Of a DNA stretch of 64,000 nt, positions 48,301 to 60,400 are shown piece by piece. Source of the DNA: Agelaius tricolor. Its lineage: Eukaryota; Chordata; Aves; Passeriformes; Icteridae. The translations under genes and the position numbers were made by a program. The notes under the pieces were generated by a model that had not been told where the DNA came from, did not search any database, and was given only the letters and a program-made list of their open reading frames with translations. Position 1 is the first letter of the stretch; the number at the start of each line of letters is the position of its first letter. The stretch spans positions 20,785,001 to 20,849,000 of the forward strand of contig JALJCS010000010.1 in assembly GCA_023055355.1 (NCBI GenBank), read 5' to 3'.

Positions 48301-50453
48301 GGGCAATGCACACATGCTTCTCTGCAATGCTAAGCCCCAGGTGCCTCTGATGCCCTTGACATCCCCAGTGCTGCCAATGCCCCTGGTGCCCCCAGTGTCC
48401 CCAAGCTCACTCGGAGAACATGGGCCAGGCGGTGTCCAGGTCACTCCTGTACAGAGCCAGGTGGAAGGTGACACCGTCCAGCTCATAGAGGCTGCCCAGG
48501 ATCTCCTCTCGCCGTTTAGGGCTCAGGAAGGGGCTACGGGCGTAGTACCACTCACTGCAACCACAAAACATGCATCCCTCTATGCCCTGGACAGTCACAC
48601 GTGCCTGCAGCACCTCTGCTGACTGGGTGCTGCAGGGCACTGTCCACCCTGGCCATGTCCCCCAACACCAGGAGCATGCCCTCAGTGTGCCCCTGCTCTC
48701 ACCAGAGGCTCTCAGGGTCGAGAAGGCAGAGCTGCAGGGACTCTGCCAGCTGCCGGTGCACCAGGCAGTACCGCAGAAAGGCTCGGCCCCTGCCCACAGG
48801 GGTCTTCAGCTGTGGGGGAGAGGGGGTTATCAATCCCTGTCACTCCAGTCTGCCCCTCCACACACCTCCCTCCTAGCCCATGCAGGGAAAGAGGGTCCCC
48901 AGGGTTCAGCCTGGGGCGCAGTGGGGATCCCAGAGGGGACAAAACCGTTTATAGCACCAGTGGGCAAACGCTTGGTGCCCAAGCGAGTGTGTGCCTGTGC
49001 AGAGGTGTGTGTGCACCCACAAGCAAGCAGAAGTTCATGTATGTGCACAAGTCCCTGGGCATCCCACCAGCCCATGCCCACCTTGTCCAGGGAGGTGACG
49101 AAGTGAATGCCTTCATGCTCCTGCCGGCACCGTGCCAGCCCCTGGCACAAGAAGTCCCAATAGTCCTTGCGCTGCCCAAAGAAGCTTCTCTTCTCCTTGA
49201 GGTCAAACTGGCAGAGGTACAAGCTTGGACTTTTTTTTCTGGGAGCATCCCCTGCTCCCCCCAGCCTGTCCCCTGTGGGGCTGGAATCCATCCAGCTCCC
49301 CCAGCAGGATTGGTCCAGATGTCCCTCTCTTCACTCCATACCTCAGTTTCCCTTTTGCAGCACATGTAATTACACATGTGGATTAGGGAGAACCTGGTCC
49401 AGGTGGCTGGGGATGCCCAGGGCCAGACAATGCTGGGTGGGGTTCCTCCATCCCCTGCCTGGTTAACTCAGAGTCCCTTCTGCTCTCAGCTGTGCCTAAG
49501 GGGAAAGGAGGCAGGGGGCAGCAGAGATGGAGGAGCAGCAGTACCTGGAGGAGGAACTCTAGCTGGGCACAGAGGCTGTGCAGCTCCCGGCTCCCGTCTG
49601 TCACCGGCAGGTTCTGCTCCTGGTAGCTGCATTTCAGCTCAGCCACGGTCTCTGCGGGATGGCAGGGCTGGGCTGGCATGGCACCCTCTCCCATCCTACC
49701 CCTCTTCCCTCAACTGCCTCACCACAGCCAGCCTCAGGGATTTCTCATGGTGGATGAAACCATAGAATCATAGAATCTAAGTTGGAAAAGACCTCCAAGA
49801 TCAAGTTCAGTCATTAACCCAGCACTTCCAAATCGACCATTAAACCATGTAGCCAAATGCCACTTCCACATGTCTTTTAAATGCCTCCATGGGTGGTGAC
49901 TCCACTACTTCCCTGGGTAGCCTGTTCCAATGCTTGATAAACATTTCCATGAAGAAATTTTTCCTAATATCCACTCTAAACCTCTCCTGGCACAACTTGA
50001 GGCCATTTCCTCTTGTCCTAACCCTTGTAACTGGGGAGAAGAGACTGACTCCTTCCTGGCTACAACCCTTCCCATGTTCCCCCACTCATTTCAGATAGTT
50101 GTAGAGAGTGATAAGATCCCCCACCAAGCCTACTTTTCTTCAGAGAGAAAAAAGAACTCGGGATGAAGGAGGGGAGCAGGGGGAGCAAGGAGCATGGCCA
50201 CCTCCTGGGCACTGCCAGTTCCAGGGACTGGCAGTGAGGATGGGAGCAGGCAGCAGTGGAAGAGTTGGCACAAGGATTCTCTGGAGCACCCCTGGCAGTC
50301 ACACCCCCCACTGCCCATGACTTGGGTGCAAGAAGGGATCTGGCACGGCCAGGGTGAGATGTGCCATGCAGGGAGCATGCTGGCAGGGCACTGGTTGGCA
50401 CACTTACTCTGCAGGTCCTTGATGACACGGTTGAGCTCCCCTTCCCCTGCCAT
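45376..50453 (-). CDS. RUFY4: RUFY4, RUN and FYVE-like domain protein, 10 coding exons
   Basis: Exons are 50408-50453, 49545-49651, 49082-49207, 48703-48809, 48411-48554, 46744-47797, 46562-46668, 45794-45991 (or 45794-45940), 45553-45684 and 45376-45478. With the longer exon 8 this is 2124 nt, 707 residues; I recall human RUFY4 as roughly 570. Residues 1 to about 176 are the RUN domain ([41 protein letters not shown]). Exon 6 encodes a very acidic low-complexity block, then long coiled coil. The C-terminus is a FYVE-like zinc finger with four Cys pairs ([37 protein letters not shown]). RUFY4 promotes autophagosome formation and lysosome positioning in dendritic cells. Its position beside CXCR2 and TNS1 matches mammals. 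Residues of the acidic region and the exon-8 start are the least certain parts. Confidence 0.9.
46020..46440. repeat. Polypyrimidine (TCCC)n-like tract in a RUFY4 intron
   Basis: About 420 bp are almost all C/T on the plus strand. TCCCTCCC runs lie at 46034-46100 and 46415-46433, with CCATCCA and CCACCCACC units between. Confidence 0.75.
47950..48260. repeat. TG/CA-rich alternating tract, RUFY4 intron
   Basis: Short runs such as TGTGTGTGTGTACACATGCATG alternate purine and pyrimidine. It lies between the RUN exon 48411-48554 and the acidic exon. Confidence 0.55.
49756..50160 (-). mobile_element. CR1 LINE fragment, 3' end, 5'-truncated
   Basis: The plus strand opens CATAGAATCATAGAATC, the complement of the (ATTCTATG)n tail that ends CR1 elements, so the element lies on the minus strand with its 3' end at about 49756. 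Open frame 49840-50085 (minus) encodes the reverse-transcriptase C-terminus, with [11 protein letters not shown] and [13 protein letters not shown], which is typical of CR1. It sits in RUFY4 intron 1, in the same orientation as the gene. It has no intact ORF2 and cannot move. Confidence 0.9.
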
Positions 50454-52960
50454 GGCTGCTTACAGGGATCTGCAGAGGCAGGGGCAATGATGAGAGGTTC
50501 CAGGCTGGCACTCCCCTGGCACCCCCAAACTCTGTCCCAGAGAGAGTGTCTGCCCCTCAGCTCTACCCCAGAGCTGCCTGCTGTTAAGGTGGAGAGGGGA
50601 GGTTAGGCACCCCTTACCCTGCCCATGTTCCCCCACTATATAGGATAGACCAGATGGGGGGACAAAGGTGTCCCATCCTGCACCCTCTCAGCTCTCCATG
50701 TGCCCTGCCCCTGTATGTTCTCAGCCTCTGCTCCCATTCCTTGGGGAGTTCCAGGGACTGAGCCCACCACATCCCTATTGTGTCCCTGTCCTTATCCCTG
50801 TCCCTGCTTGCCAGGATTCAGGATGTGGGTTTGGCGCAGGGGAAGTGCTGCTTTTGCTTCTGCTCTCGCTTCCCTCACTCACATCACGAACAATGCGGGG
50901 GCTTCTGGGTGGTTGAGCACAGGGGCACACCAGCCCTGATATGCAGCCCCCTGAGCTCAGCTCCCTAGGCAGAGCCCTCTGGCACAGCCTGTTGCCTGCA
51001 TGGCTGGCATGGGGTTTGGGTGAGCTGCGGGCATGAGGTGAGGGGCCACAGGGCACAGTGCAGTGATTTTGGGGTGGGTGGCAGCTTGGGGACAGGGTGA
51101 GGGAAGTAGCCCATGGGGGTGGAAGGTCTGTGACTTGTCACTGTGGCTGGTGTGGGGCAGCACTTTGGGGGGCGGGGTGTGTGTCCCAGCAGGGTGCATG
51201 TGCACTCACAGGAGGGGGTGCACTGCTGTGCCCAAACGTGCCCGAGCGTGTGAGTGCCCTGTGCCCTCTACCACGGCACAGTGAGGGAGCAGGACACAGG
51301 TCTGGGGCTGCCCGTGTTCCCATTCCAGTGCCCTTGAGAGACCTCGGATGAGCTATCTTTGCATCTGCCCACCCCACTTGTACTCAGTTTCCCCTGGGAG
51401 GAGAACCCCCTTACCTGTGTCCAGGAGCTGTGTGCTGCCCCGGGGCGGTTGCTGAGTGCTGTGGGTGCGCTGGCATGTCCTTGTGCCCACGCTGTGCCTG
51501 CCTGCTTCTCCTTTTGTACCTTGGGCAGGAGGAAGTGTGGGAGGTCGGTGGGGCTGCAGAAGCCACAGCCCGCCCGGCCCACACCACATCAGGCACTGCA
51601 GCTTAGCCTCCAGCACCTGGCTCCCTGTTTTGGGGGGTGCCAGCTCTGGGGAAAGGGTCAGCAAGGCTGGTCCCCCTGTGCAGCTTTTGCAGGGGCAGAG
51701 GAAGGACAGTGTCAGACGTGGGGGGACCCTGATGCTCTCCAATAAGACTGGAAATTAGGAATGCTCTGAAGAACCTGCCTGCAGTTTTTGTGGAGGGGGT
51801 CCAGGACCCATACTCTGCTAGAAGCAGCCAGCAGCAGACCTTGGCACAGAGGCCACGCCCATGCACAACAGCCCGTGGGCACAGAGACCCCTGCAGGAGC
51901 TGCAGCCCCCCCTAGCAAGGACCACAACCCTCCCCAATCATCTGGCCTCCACATGGGGGCTATACCCAGAGCCAGTGTGGAAGCTCTTTCCAGAGCATTC
52001 TGGACAAGGCTCCATCTTGTTGGGGAGCCCCCAACCCAGCAGTTCACCTCATTCACTGTGCCTGGACCCCTGTACTGTGTCAGCCCTGTCCTGTGGGCTC
52101 CTTCTCGACCGGGGGCTGAAAACCCCTGTGGGGGGGAGGTCAAAGGTGATGCCAGCCCATCCCACCAGTCCAGGCAGGGGCACCCACTGCCATCCTGCTC
52201 CCCACCACCATCTTGATGGATGGCCACAGTGATGCCCATGTCCTATCCTCTGCCATGACCCTCCTTGTAGAGCAGGTTGCCCTTACCTGTGTCACCTGGA
52301 TGTCTTTGGGGACACAGTTGTCACCCCGGCCAGGCCTCGCTCGACACCAAAGTGAAAGTAGGAAGTGATGCTGAGTGGGAGCCTGGGCCTCCCAGCACCC
52401 TCCTGGCTCTGGGGTGGGTGTTGGCCTGTAGGTGCAGCTGGGGAGCAGAGGGGAGCCACTGTCAGTACTTGGGGTGACCCCAGCCTCCTCAGCACCCCAT
52501 TGCCCCATGCCAGCCTGCAGTGTGTGCCACTGTGGGCAGGGGGCACAGCACCCCATATTGGATAGGGGTTGGGCAGGGTGTTGGGTGGCAGTGGAGCAGC
52601 AGCATCACCACGTGTGTGTGTGCATGCGTGTGCAGGTGTGCGTGTGACTGCACGTGTGTGCAGGCTGTGTGAGCACGGCTATGTGGCTGCGTGTGTGGGT
52701 GCAAGCTGTACACGTGTGGCTGGCGTGGGTGTGAGGCTGAGAGGGCACAGTGTGTGCCCTTCATTGCACCACCCCCGTGCCTTGTGCCAGGCACTGCGAG
52801 GGCAGGACCCCAACACCTGCAGGGGAAACGTGCCCCTGCCCGTCGCGCCACTGCGGCAGCCTGGCAGCAGGGTCCCCTCTCCCTGCCCCAGCCAAGGGCC
52901 AGGGTGAGGGTGCCAGGGGCTGGGGGGGCAGAGAAGACTCTCACCCATCCTTGGCGTGGG
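50454..52960. other. RUFY4 upstream region
   Basis: No coding exon is supported. On the minus strand CCTATATAG at about 50637-50645 is a possible TATA element roughly 185 bp upstream of the RUFY4 ATG; this is weak evidence. TG-rich sequence lies at 52608-52740. Several long open frames in this region are GC-driven and have no family resemblance. Confidence 0.35.
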
Positions 52961-52961
52961 T

Positions 52962-53092
52962 GCAATTCAATTAACGAGGCCTGGCCCCGGTTCAGCACAG
53001 CCAATAAAGCTAATGGCCCCGCACAGGCCTGGCGCTGCCCGCCGGGGTGGGGGGGCAGGGGGGGAGCCGGGGGCCATCTGCTAATTAAATGG
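52962..53092. promoter_or_regulatory. AT-rich homeodomain-motif island (possible enhancer)
   Basis: Within very GC-rich DNA, three AT-rich motif clusters occur: CAATTCAATTAACGAG, CCAATAAAGCTAATGG and CTGCTAATTAAATGG. They carry ATTAA/TAAT homeodomain cores and a CAATAAA HOX/CDX-like core. Function is inferred only from this contrast. Confidence 0.3.
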
Positions 53093-53973
53093 GGGTGGGG
53101 GACCGTGGAGCCAGCAGTGATGTCACCTCCCTGAGGCTCACCGGCCCCCCTCTGCCCTCCAGCCCTCTACCACCGCCAGGGTGCCAGACAGAGCTGTGGG
53201 GGACAGCTGTGAAGTGTGGGGGACCACCCAAACTTCCTGCACCCCCCCCTGCTGCTGCTGCTTGCTGGGAGGCTTCCCAAGGCAAATGCAATTATGCCCA
53301 TGCCTGGCATGGCCGCTGCCCACGCTTGGCACCAGCAGCTGCCCCGTGGGGATGGGTCCTTGCCCGGCACCAGCATGGCGTCATGGCAGCATCCAGGGGT
53401 GCTGCTGCCTGCTGCTCTTGGCACCACCTCGATGGGTGCATGGAGGTGTGCGGTGCCCAGGGGGCTGCACCCTGTTACTCTGTTCCCCTGCCCTGTGCAA
53501 GGCCCATGGCGAGGCGGAGGTGCCCAGGTTTGAGCTGTCCTGCAGGGAGAGGTTCCCCACGGTAATTCTGTGCCCACAGCATGGCACGTCAGCCAGGCAG
53601 GCTTTGGGGACACCCCAATGCAAGGGCACCGTGTGGGGAGTCCCTGATTGTGTCCTCAGGCTCCTGAGGAGAGGCTCGGTGGGATACAAGGAGGACTGGC
53701 AGAGGGGAGGGAAGTCCCCCCCGCCCGTGTGTAGGCACTGCCACTTAGGGCTGGGGGTGGGCAGGCGGTACTGTAAGGAAACTGAGGCAGGGTCGGGGAG
53801 AGGCTCGTGGATTGAGCTGCGATCGAACCCACCGTGTGCGACCTCCTGCACCCCCAAAACTGACGGCGCTGGAGTGGGGGACCCTGTTAAGGTCTGACAT
53901 CCACCCCAGGGATGCCGTGCCCGGAGGGCAGGCGGGTGAACGCCGGAGGTGCAAAGCCCCGAGCCCCGTGCGC

Positions 53974-54038
53974 GGGAGGAGGAGAAGGAGGAGGAGGAGG
54001 AGGAGGAGGAGGAGAAGGAGGAGGGGGAGGAGGGGGAG
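53974..54038. repeat. (GGA)n purine tract
   Basis: GGAGGAGGA repeated with GGAGAAGGAG and GGGGGAGG interruptions, about 65 bp. It creates artefactual poly-Glu and poly-Ser frames. Confidence 0.9.
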
Positions 54039-54630
54039 CGTGTCGAAGCTGGCTCCCACCCAAGCACTGCAGGACAGGGGCGGGCACGGTGCTCCCTGCC
54101 TGGCTGCCAGCGCGCAGGCGACGCTGGGGAACCGGCGGGGGGGACAGGGCCCGGTGGGACCGCAGCCCCCCAGCACATCACTGTCGCACGGCCCCGTGCC
54201 CAGGGCTGGGCACTTCGGGGGCACTGCCCGGCCACCGGAGCTTGTTGCGGCCGGCGCACGGCTGGGTTCGGCCGCTGGTCCGAGCGTGCACTGGGCAGGG
54301 GTCGGCCCCTGCACCCTCTCCCCGCCGGGTGAGCCCCTGGCAGGGGCACCATGACCCGGCTGAGCTGGTGCTTTGCCACCTTGGTTGGCTGGGGGAAGTC
54401 CTTGGTGTCCTGTCTCCTGCCCCTCCGCGCCCGCCGCCGCCGGGAGGTAAGCGGGCATCGCCGGGCACGGCGTTAGGGTTAGGGGCTGCGGGGGACACGG
54501 GGCTGGGGGGCTCCGGGGTGCGGGGAGTGGGGTATGGGCTGCCGCTGGCCCTGCCTGCTCCGGGCAGCTGGGGGTTAAACCCTGCATATGCATGCCCGGG
54601 TGCAGGGCATGTCCTTTGTCCCTCCTTTTG

Positions 54631-54658
54631 CCCCCCCCCCCCCCCCCCCCCCCCCCCC
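54631..54658. repeat. Homopolymer C28
   Basis: An uninterrupted cytosine run of 28, the second such tract in the window; its length is likely unreliable. Confidence 0.9.
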
Positions 54659-57240
54659 AGCGTCTCACTGTGACCCTCTCTTCCCACACCCGAGGAGCCC
54701 TGCAGTGCCTGCCTGGAGAGGATCTGCTGTACAGCCTTTCATTCTAAGGGATCTGCTGGGATCCTGTGTCCTTATAGAACCAGAGAGACCGTAGAGGCAG
54801 GGGGTGTCCCTGTGTCCTTATAGAACCCACAAAGGGAACGCTGTGCCGTGCATGAGGGGAGCCCAGTGCCCATAAAACACCCCCAAGTGAAATCCCTGTG
54901 CCCATAAAGTGGTCAGTGTGGGGGATCCTTGTACCTGTAAACACCTGGCACTGGGAAGCACCATGCCCATAAAGTACCCAGTCAGTGTGGGCTCCCTGTG
55001 CCCAATGTGTGAGACCCCTGTGGGGTCACTTGTGTAGGGCACCTCTGGGCCCCTCAGCACCTGGCATGTGTGGGATCCATGTGCCGAAGGATTGCCCCAC
55101 AGGGCATCCCCGTGCCCATGCAGCACCTGCTGTGGGGACTCATTCTGCTCTGCCACCCAGGCTGCGCAAGCTGAGGCGGGGAGGGGGGGAAGCTCTTGGA
55201 GGGTGCTGGACTCCCACTGCGCCACCCTCACTTCGTTCTCAGTCTTTGGGAAGCTGCCCCGTGCCTGGCAGGATGGCATGGGACACTTCAGCTGCACCAT
55301 GCCAGAAAAGCAGGTGCCAAAGCCACTGTCGGGCAGCGCCTGAGGGAGTCACTGCAGGCTGGTGACAGTCCAGTATATGCCAGGACAGGGACACAGCCTG
55401 GAGGAAGGAGAGGCCTCTGACTGCTTGGGGACCCCAGAGCGCGCCAGGGACGCAGGACCATGAACTGATGGGAGTACTGGGGGATGGTCAGGGCTGTGTG
55501 TGGGTGGGTGGCTTTGGTGAGATGTGGGTTGGTGGTTGTGCAGTCCTGTGTCCACCACGTTGTCCCTGTGTTTCGGATGTGGGTGTGAGGACACGGACTC
55601 GTAGGGGGCTGTAGCACACGTGTACCTGTGCATGTGTGTTCATGGGCATGCAGATGGGGCTGAGGTGAGAGTGAACTGCAGCTCACACGGGTGTGGGTGC
55701 ACAGGAGGTCTTGATGGAGCTGCCATGGGGTGTGTGTCCCCTAACACATTTGTGTATGCTGGGGGCAGCAGCAGCAGGGCTCTCTGTTGGTGTGAGCTGT
55801 TACAGAGAGGTGTCTTGGACCTTTCTGTGCTGACAGGTACCCACGCACGTGGGACCCACCCACCATGTGTGACATGGGCTGTGTGTGGTGTACATGAGTG
55901 TGTCCTGGCACGTACACAGGGGGACATGTGTGATGTGTGCATGTGAGAGTACACATCACACATGAGCAGTGTGCAGACACTCTGCTGGAAGTGGGTGTGG
56001 GGGCCTTGGGGATATGGTGACCCCAGGACACAAAGGAGACCTGCCAAGGCTGGCCCTGCACTGGGAGTACATGCCTACACCAGTAGAACCTGTGCAGGAG
56101 TCCCTGTGCTAAGTGACCCCATACGTGTCCACCTGCTGAGAAAATGAGCCTAAAATGATGGTGATGGGCTGTGTCCCTGCAGCCACCCTGTCCCTGTCGC
56201 ATGACCCTTGTCCCTGCCCTTCTGAGGAGCCTGGGATTGTCACGGCAGTGAATGGGAGGAGGTGATTTATGGGGGGGTGTGGACACTTCTCTCCACCGGG
56301 GCTTTCATTTGTGAGCAGTAACGAGGTTGATTAATACCGGCTGTAATGATGGGGGGGGTGTGTGAGAGGGGTGGGCAGGGGTGGCTCTTTGCTTGTTTGG
56401 TGCTGTGAGCAGGATCAGTCCCCCCAGGCTGGATCTGGTTGGCGTGGAGAGGTGGGAAGTGTTGTCCTCTGTCCCAGCTGGCACATCCCCACAGGGGTAT
56501 CACTACCCTGGGCTGGGTGAGCACAGCATAGTGGTGGGGTGGAGGGCAATGGGACAGGGATATTTTGGGGAGGGGATGCTGCACTTTGGGAGGAGCCAGA
56601 TGCAACCCCAGTCTCTGGGAAGGGCAGCCTACCCCCATCCCACCCTGCCCTTCCTTTCTGGGCTGGCGATTTTATGCAGAGTATGGATGGGAAACCGAGG
56701 CATGGGGAGGGGGGCATTACAGTGCCCACGTCCTCTCCATGCCCAGGTTTCCATGCCAGCCATGGCTCGTCCTGTCGGTGTGTCCTTCCCCCTGGCACGT
56801 CCCGCACCCTGACTCACACCCTCATGGTCACGGCCAGCTGAGCACAAGTTTCCAGGCTGGAGCCGGAGTCAGCACTGGCGGAGAGAGGGGGAACCGTGTG
56901 TCGCACGGCCAAGCCCCCCAGGAGTGGCTGGAGCACCCCCCTGCCAAATCCATTCCCGTCAGGGCCGCAGGCTGCCAAGCCGCTCGCCGTCCCGCCTGGA
57001 GGTTGTCCCCCCTCGCTGAGGCCCCCCAGCTCCGCGCATGGATGTCCGCTGATCCCTCCCCGTCTCCCATCCCGGGACCACCCAGGGGACTCGGCTGGGG
57101 ATGGGGGGGGGGGTGCATCCCGCCGCAGGACCCGCCAGAGGCCGGAGGAGGGATGAGGGTGACGTGGGTGGCGGGTGTCCCCCGGTCAGCGGAGGAAATG
57201 GATCCCAAATGTGTGTGAGTGGGGAAGAGGGGGCCTGGGA
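54659..57240. other. Intergenic, upstream of TNS1
   Basis: I see no gene here. Decayed repeated phrases ('..GTGCCCATAAA..ACCC..') recur at about 54760-55000 with an irregular 50-70 bp spacing. TG/CA-rich sequence lies at 55500-55970. A TTGATTAATACCGGCTGTAATGATGG stretch near 56328 is AT-rich for its surroundings. Confidence 0.35.
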
Positions 57241-57459
57241 CACGCACAGCCCCACTCCGGGCCCCCGCAGCCCCTCTGCTGGCGGTGGGGGGGTGTCCCA
57301 GACGCCTCCGGGCCGACTCGATTGGGGCGCTGCGGGGTCGGGGGGGCTTCGCCGCTCCCCTCCTCCCCCGGCCGGAGGGGCGGCGAGGGGCCGGGGTGGG
57401 GCGGGCGGGCGGAGCGAGGGGCCGGGGGCTCGGCCGGCCGGGGACGCGCCGCGGGCAGC
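57241..57459 (+). promoter_or_regulatory. TNS1: TNS1 CpG-island promoter
   Basis: The sequence is CpG-dense and TATA-less, ending at the ATG at 57460. The island continues to about 57800 in the first intron. Confidence 0.5.
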
Positions 57460-60400
57460 ATGACCGGGCTGTGCCTCTCCTGCCTGCTCTGGGTACGAGC
57501 CGCACCGGGGGGAGCAGCACGGCAGCGCCGCGGGGTCGCGGAGCGGGGCTGCTCCCGGGAGCGGGCGGTGGATGGGACTGGATGCGAGGGCAGCGGGACG
57601 GAGCGGGGGCGTTTGCACCGGGACGGGCGGACTGGGAGCAGGGGGAACTGGCGGGGCTGGACCGGCACCAGGACCGGCTCTGGGGGAACCGGGACGGAGC
57701 GGAGACCGCTAGGGTCGGTCGGACATCGTGGTGGGGCTGGGGGGACCGGAGCGGGGCCGGGAGGAGCCCGGGGACTGTGGGGAGAGGAGCGGGACCCAGC
57801 CCGAGAGAGAAGTGGCGGTGGGCAGTAGGCTGGGGGGTACACGAAGAGAGGGGAACGGGCTGGGATGTGGGACATACTGGGCTGTAGAAGGATCTGTGTG
57901 TGGAAGGACTGTGGACTTGGGGAGGGTGGGAGGCTGATCCCCCACGATGCCCAGCCTGCGTCACTGGCCGGGGGCTTCACCATTCCCTGGGGCAGGGGAT
58001 CTGCTACTTCATCTGCCCTTCCGAGGGAAGGGCAACTCGGAAAACTGGGGGGGATCTGGTTAGTTATGGGGGTTTGGGACTCTGCATTCTCCCCAGTCAC
58101 CAAGCTGGGTCCCGGGGCCCAGCGGGTTGCAAAACTCTGGGTGGACCTGAGCCTACAAGGCTGCACTCAGGTGTCCTGGTGCCCTCCACCCACCGTGGCT
58201 TTGCAGCCTCAGGGGAACTGGGTGTCACAGGTTCCCCCCCGCTGCCACTGCACTCTCTGCAGTGCTGGGCAATGAACCCAGGTCTCCTAGCTCTTGATTA
58301 ATTTGGCATCTTTGTCTGGTGCCTCTTCCAACCCAGGACACCTGGGTCCCCTTCCAGCCTCCTTTGGTCTGCATGTTGGCGGGCCCCATGGCCAGGGATG
58401 CCTTTGCACCCCTGCTCCTGCACCATGTGGGTGCTGGTCCCTGGAGGTGGGTACCCATGGGTGGATATCCAGGAGATGTGCCCAAGAAGCCCTCCAGCCC
58501 ATGCCCCTGCATCCCCCCAACAGTTTCCAGCCTTGGGGGCAGGGAGGCTAATTGGGATGCTGCCAGTATGGAGAGCTGGGACTGGATTGTTTTGTGGGAT
58601 GGGCTGGTTCCCTGGCTGGCAGAGTGGCACTGGGTGGGCAGAGTGCCCCTCCAGCAGCAGGGTCCTGGGGGGGCATAAAGCTGGGTGCTGCGTTGGTCCC
58701 CCTCTGGCACAGTGATGGTGTTGGCAATGAGACAAACAGAAGAGACTCTGGGGGTGTGGGAATCAAAGGGCCAGCTCTTTCACTAGTGAGGATAATTGCT
58801 GTTAATGAAGCCATGGAGGCCAGGGCAGAGCGGGGGGTATGTGCATGGGAGATGTGTCGGCATCCCTGTGCATCCCAGTGGGTCCCTGGGAGCGGGGGGC
58901 AAGGCCTCTTCCCGGGGCGCCCTGCAGCAATGATGCTGCTTTGCATATGCAAAGGAGCTCATGGCATCATTAGGTCTCACTGTCACCCAGCAACTGCGGC
59001 GTGGGAGCCCCTGTCCTGGGGGAGCTTTTCCCACGGCTGCCGGGTGGGTGACGCCGCGTCTGAGCACACACTTGTGTGTGTGTGTGTGTGTACACACCCA
59101 GCAGGGTGGCACCAGCTCAGGGGGCTGCCAAGGCACCACCTGTGAGCGGCCCTGTGGGAGCAGGTGCCCAGGGAAGAGGGGCTTGCAGGCACATGAACAA
59201 ACCCGTGTGAGTGTGGGCACAGTGGCAATGGGCCTGTGTATGGGAGCAATGAGCCCGTGCCACTGCTCTGCTGTAGCTGCTGGGGACATGTGTGCCTGCA
59301 GGTGTGCATGTGCACGCAGTGCCATGACACATGCACTGCACGTTACATGTGCAGCACCCTCACAGCCCCAGGGGTGTTTGCACACACACACACGGGCGTG
59401 CAGTGCACGTGCATGGCCCATCTCCTGTCTCTGTCTGCACTGGGGAAACTGAGGCAGAGAATTTTGTGGGGAGGTACCTGGCCCCCTGACACTTTGGCAC
59501 CATCCCTTTTGGCTCTGGTGCAGTGGGCTGGAGGAGAGCGGGGCGCCAAGGCAAGGGGGGGCCGCCGGGCCTCTGCTTAATCTCATTAGTCTTGGCATGA
59601 AAAGGCGGATTTACAGGGGCTCACGTCTTCATCTGGCAGCGGGTGGGTGGGCAGGGCTGGCCTGCTGCCAGGGGTTGCCCCCCTCCAAAAACAGTCAAAT
59701 GGGAGTCTGGGAGGATCACTGGCTGCCTGCAGCTGTGCCAAGACCCCTCCCTGTCCTCAACCCCCATGCATGAACACACACAGTTCATGCTTGCACAGTT
59801 TGGATCCATCCTGCACTCAGTCACACTCGTGGCATCAGCTTCCTCTTGCTGTGGGTTGTGCCAGACAGGGTGGGCATGGCTGCTCATGCTCAGGGGGCTC
59901 TGTGCCCCCTTTACACCCCTCCAATACACACCTCAGCACATGCTGCCTGGCATGCACCCCAAAACACAGCATGACAGTGAGACACCCCCAGCATGGGCAC
60001 CTTACTGGCAGCACTCACATGTAGTCAGGTGTGCACATAGGTTTTTGTGCACATATCTGTGTACCCACACACATGCAAATACACGCATTTATTATCTACA
60101 CGTTTATCTATTCCCATTCACACGTGCACACGAGTTTGCATGCACACATGTGCATTCAAGCATTTTCACCCCCTGTGTGTGCAGACATACACAGCTGTGC
60201 CCACACACATGTGCTCACAGAGACACTTGTGCAAGGGCACGTATTCACAGGGACACACAGAGATGTACCAGCATGCAGGGAGGCACGAGTGTGCACACAT
60301 CTGGGCACGCACACGCACACATATGTGCTCATACATGTGCATGCACACAGCTGTGCACACCTCTGTATGTGCACGCACAGCACAAACAGCGTGGACACAC

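Noticed and set aside
47954..48622. Cys/Val/His-rich frames over RUFY4 introns
   Set aside because: Explained by TG-rich intron sequence and antisense to the RUN exon at 48411-48554.
53745..54689. A 314-codon minus-strand frame with a poly-serine run
   Set aside because: Created by the (GGA)n tract and flanking GC-rich sequence; no family resemblance, splice pattern or promoter.
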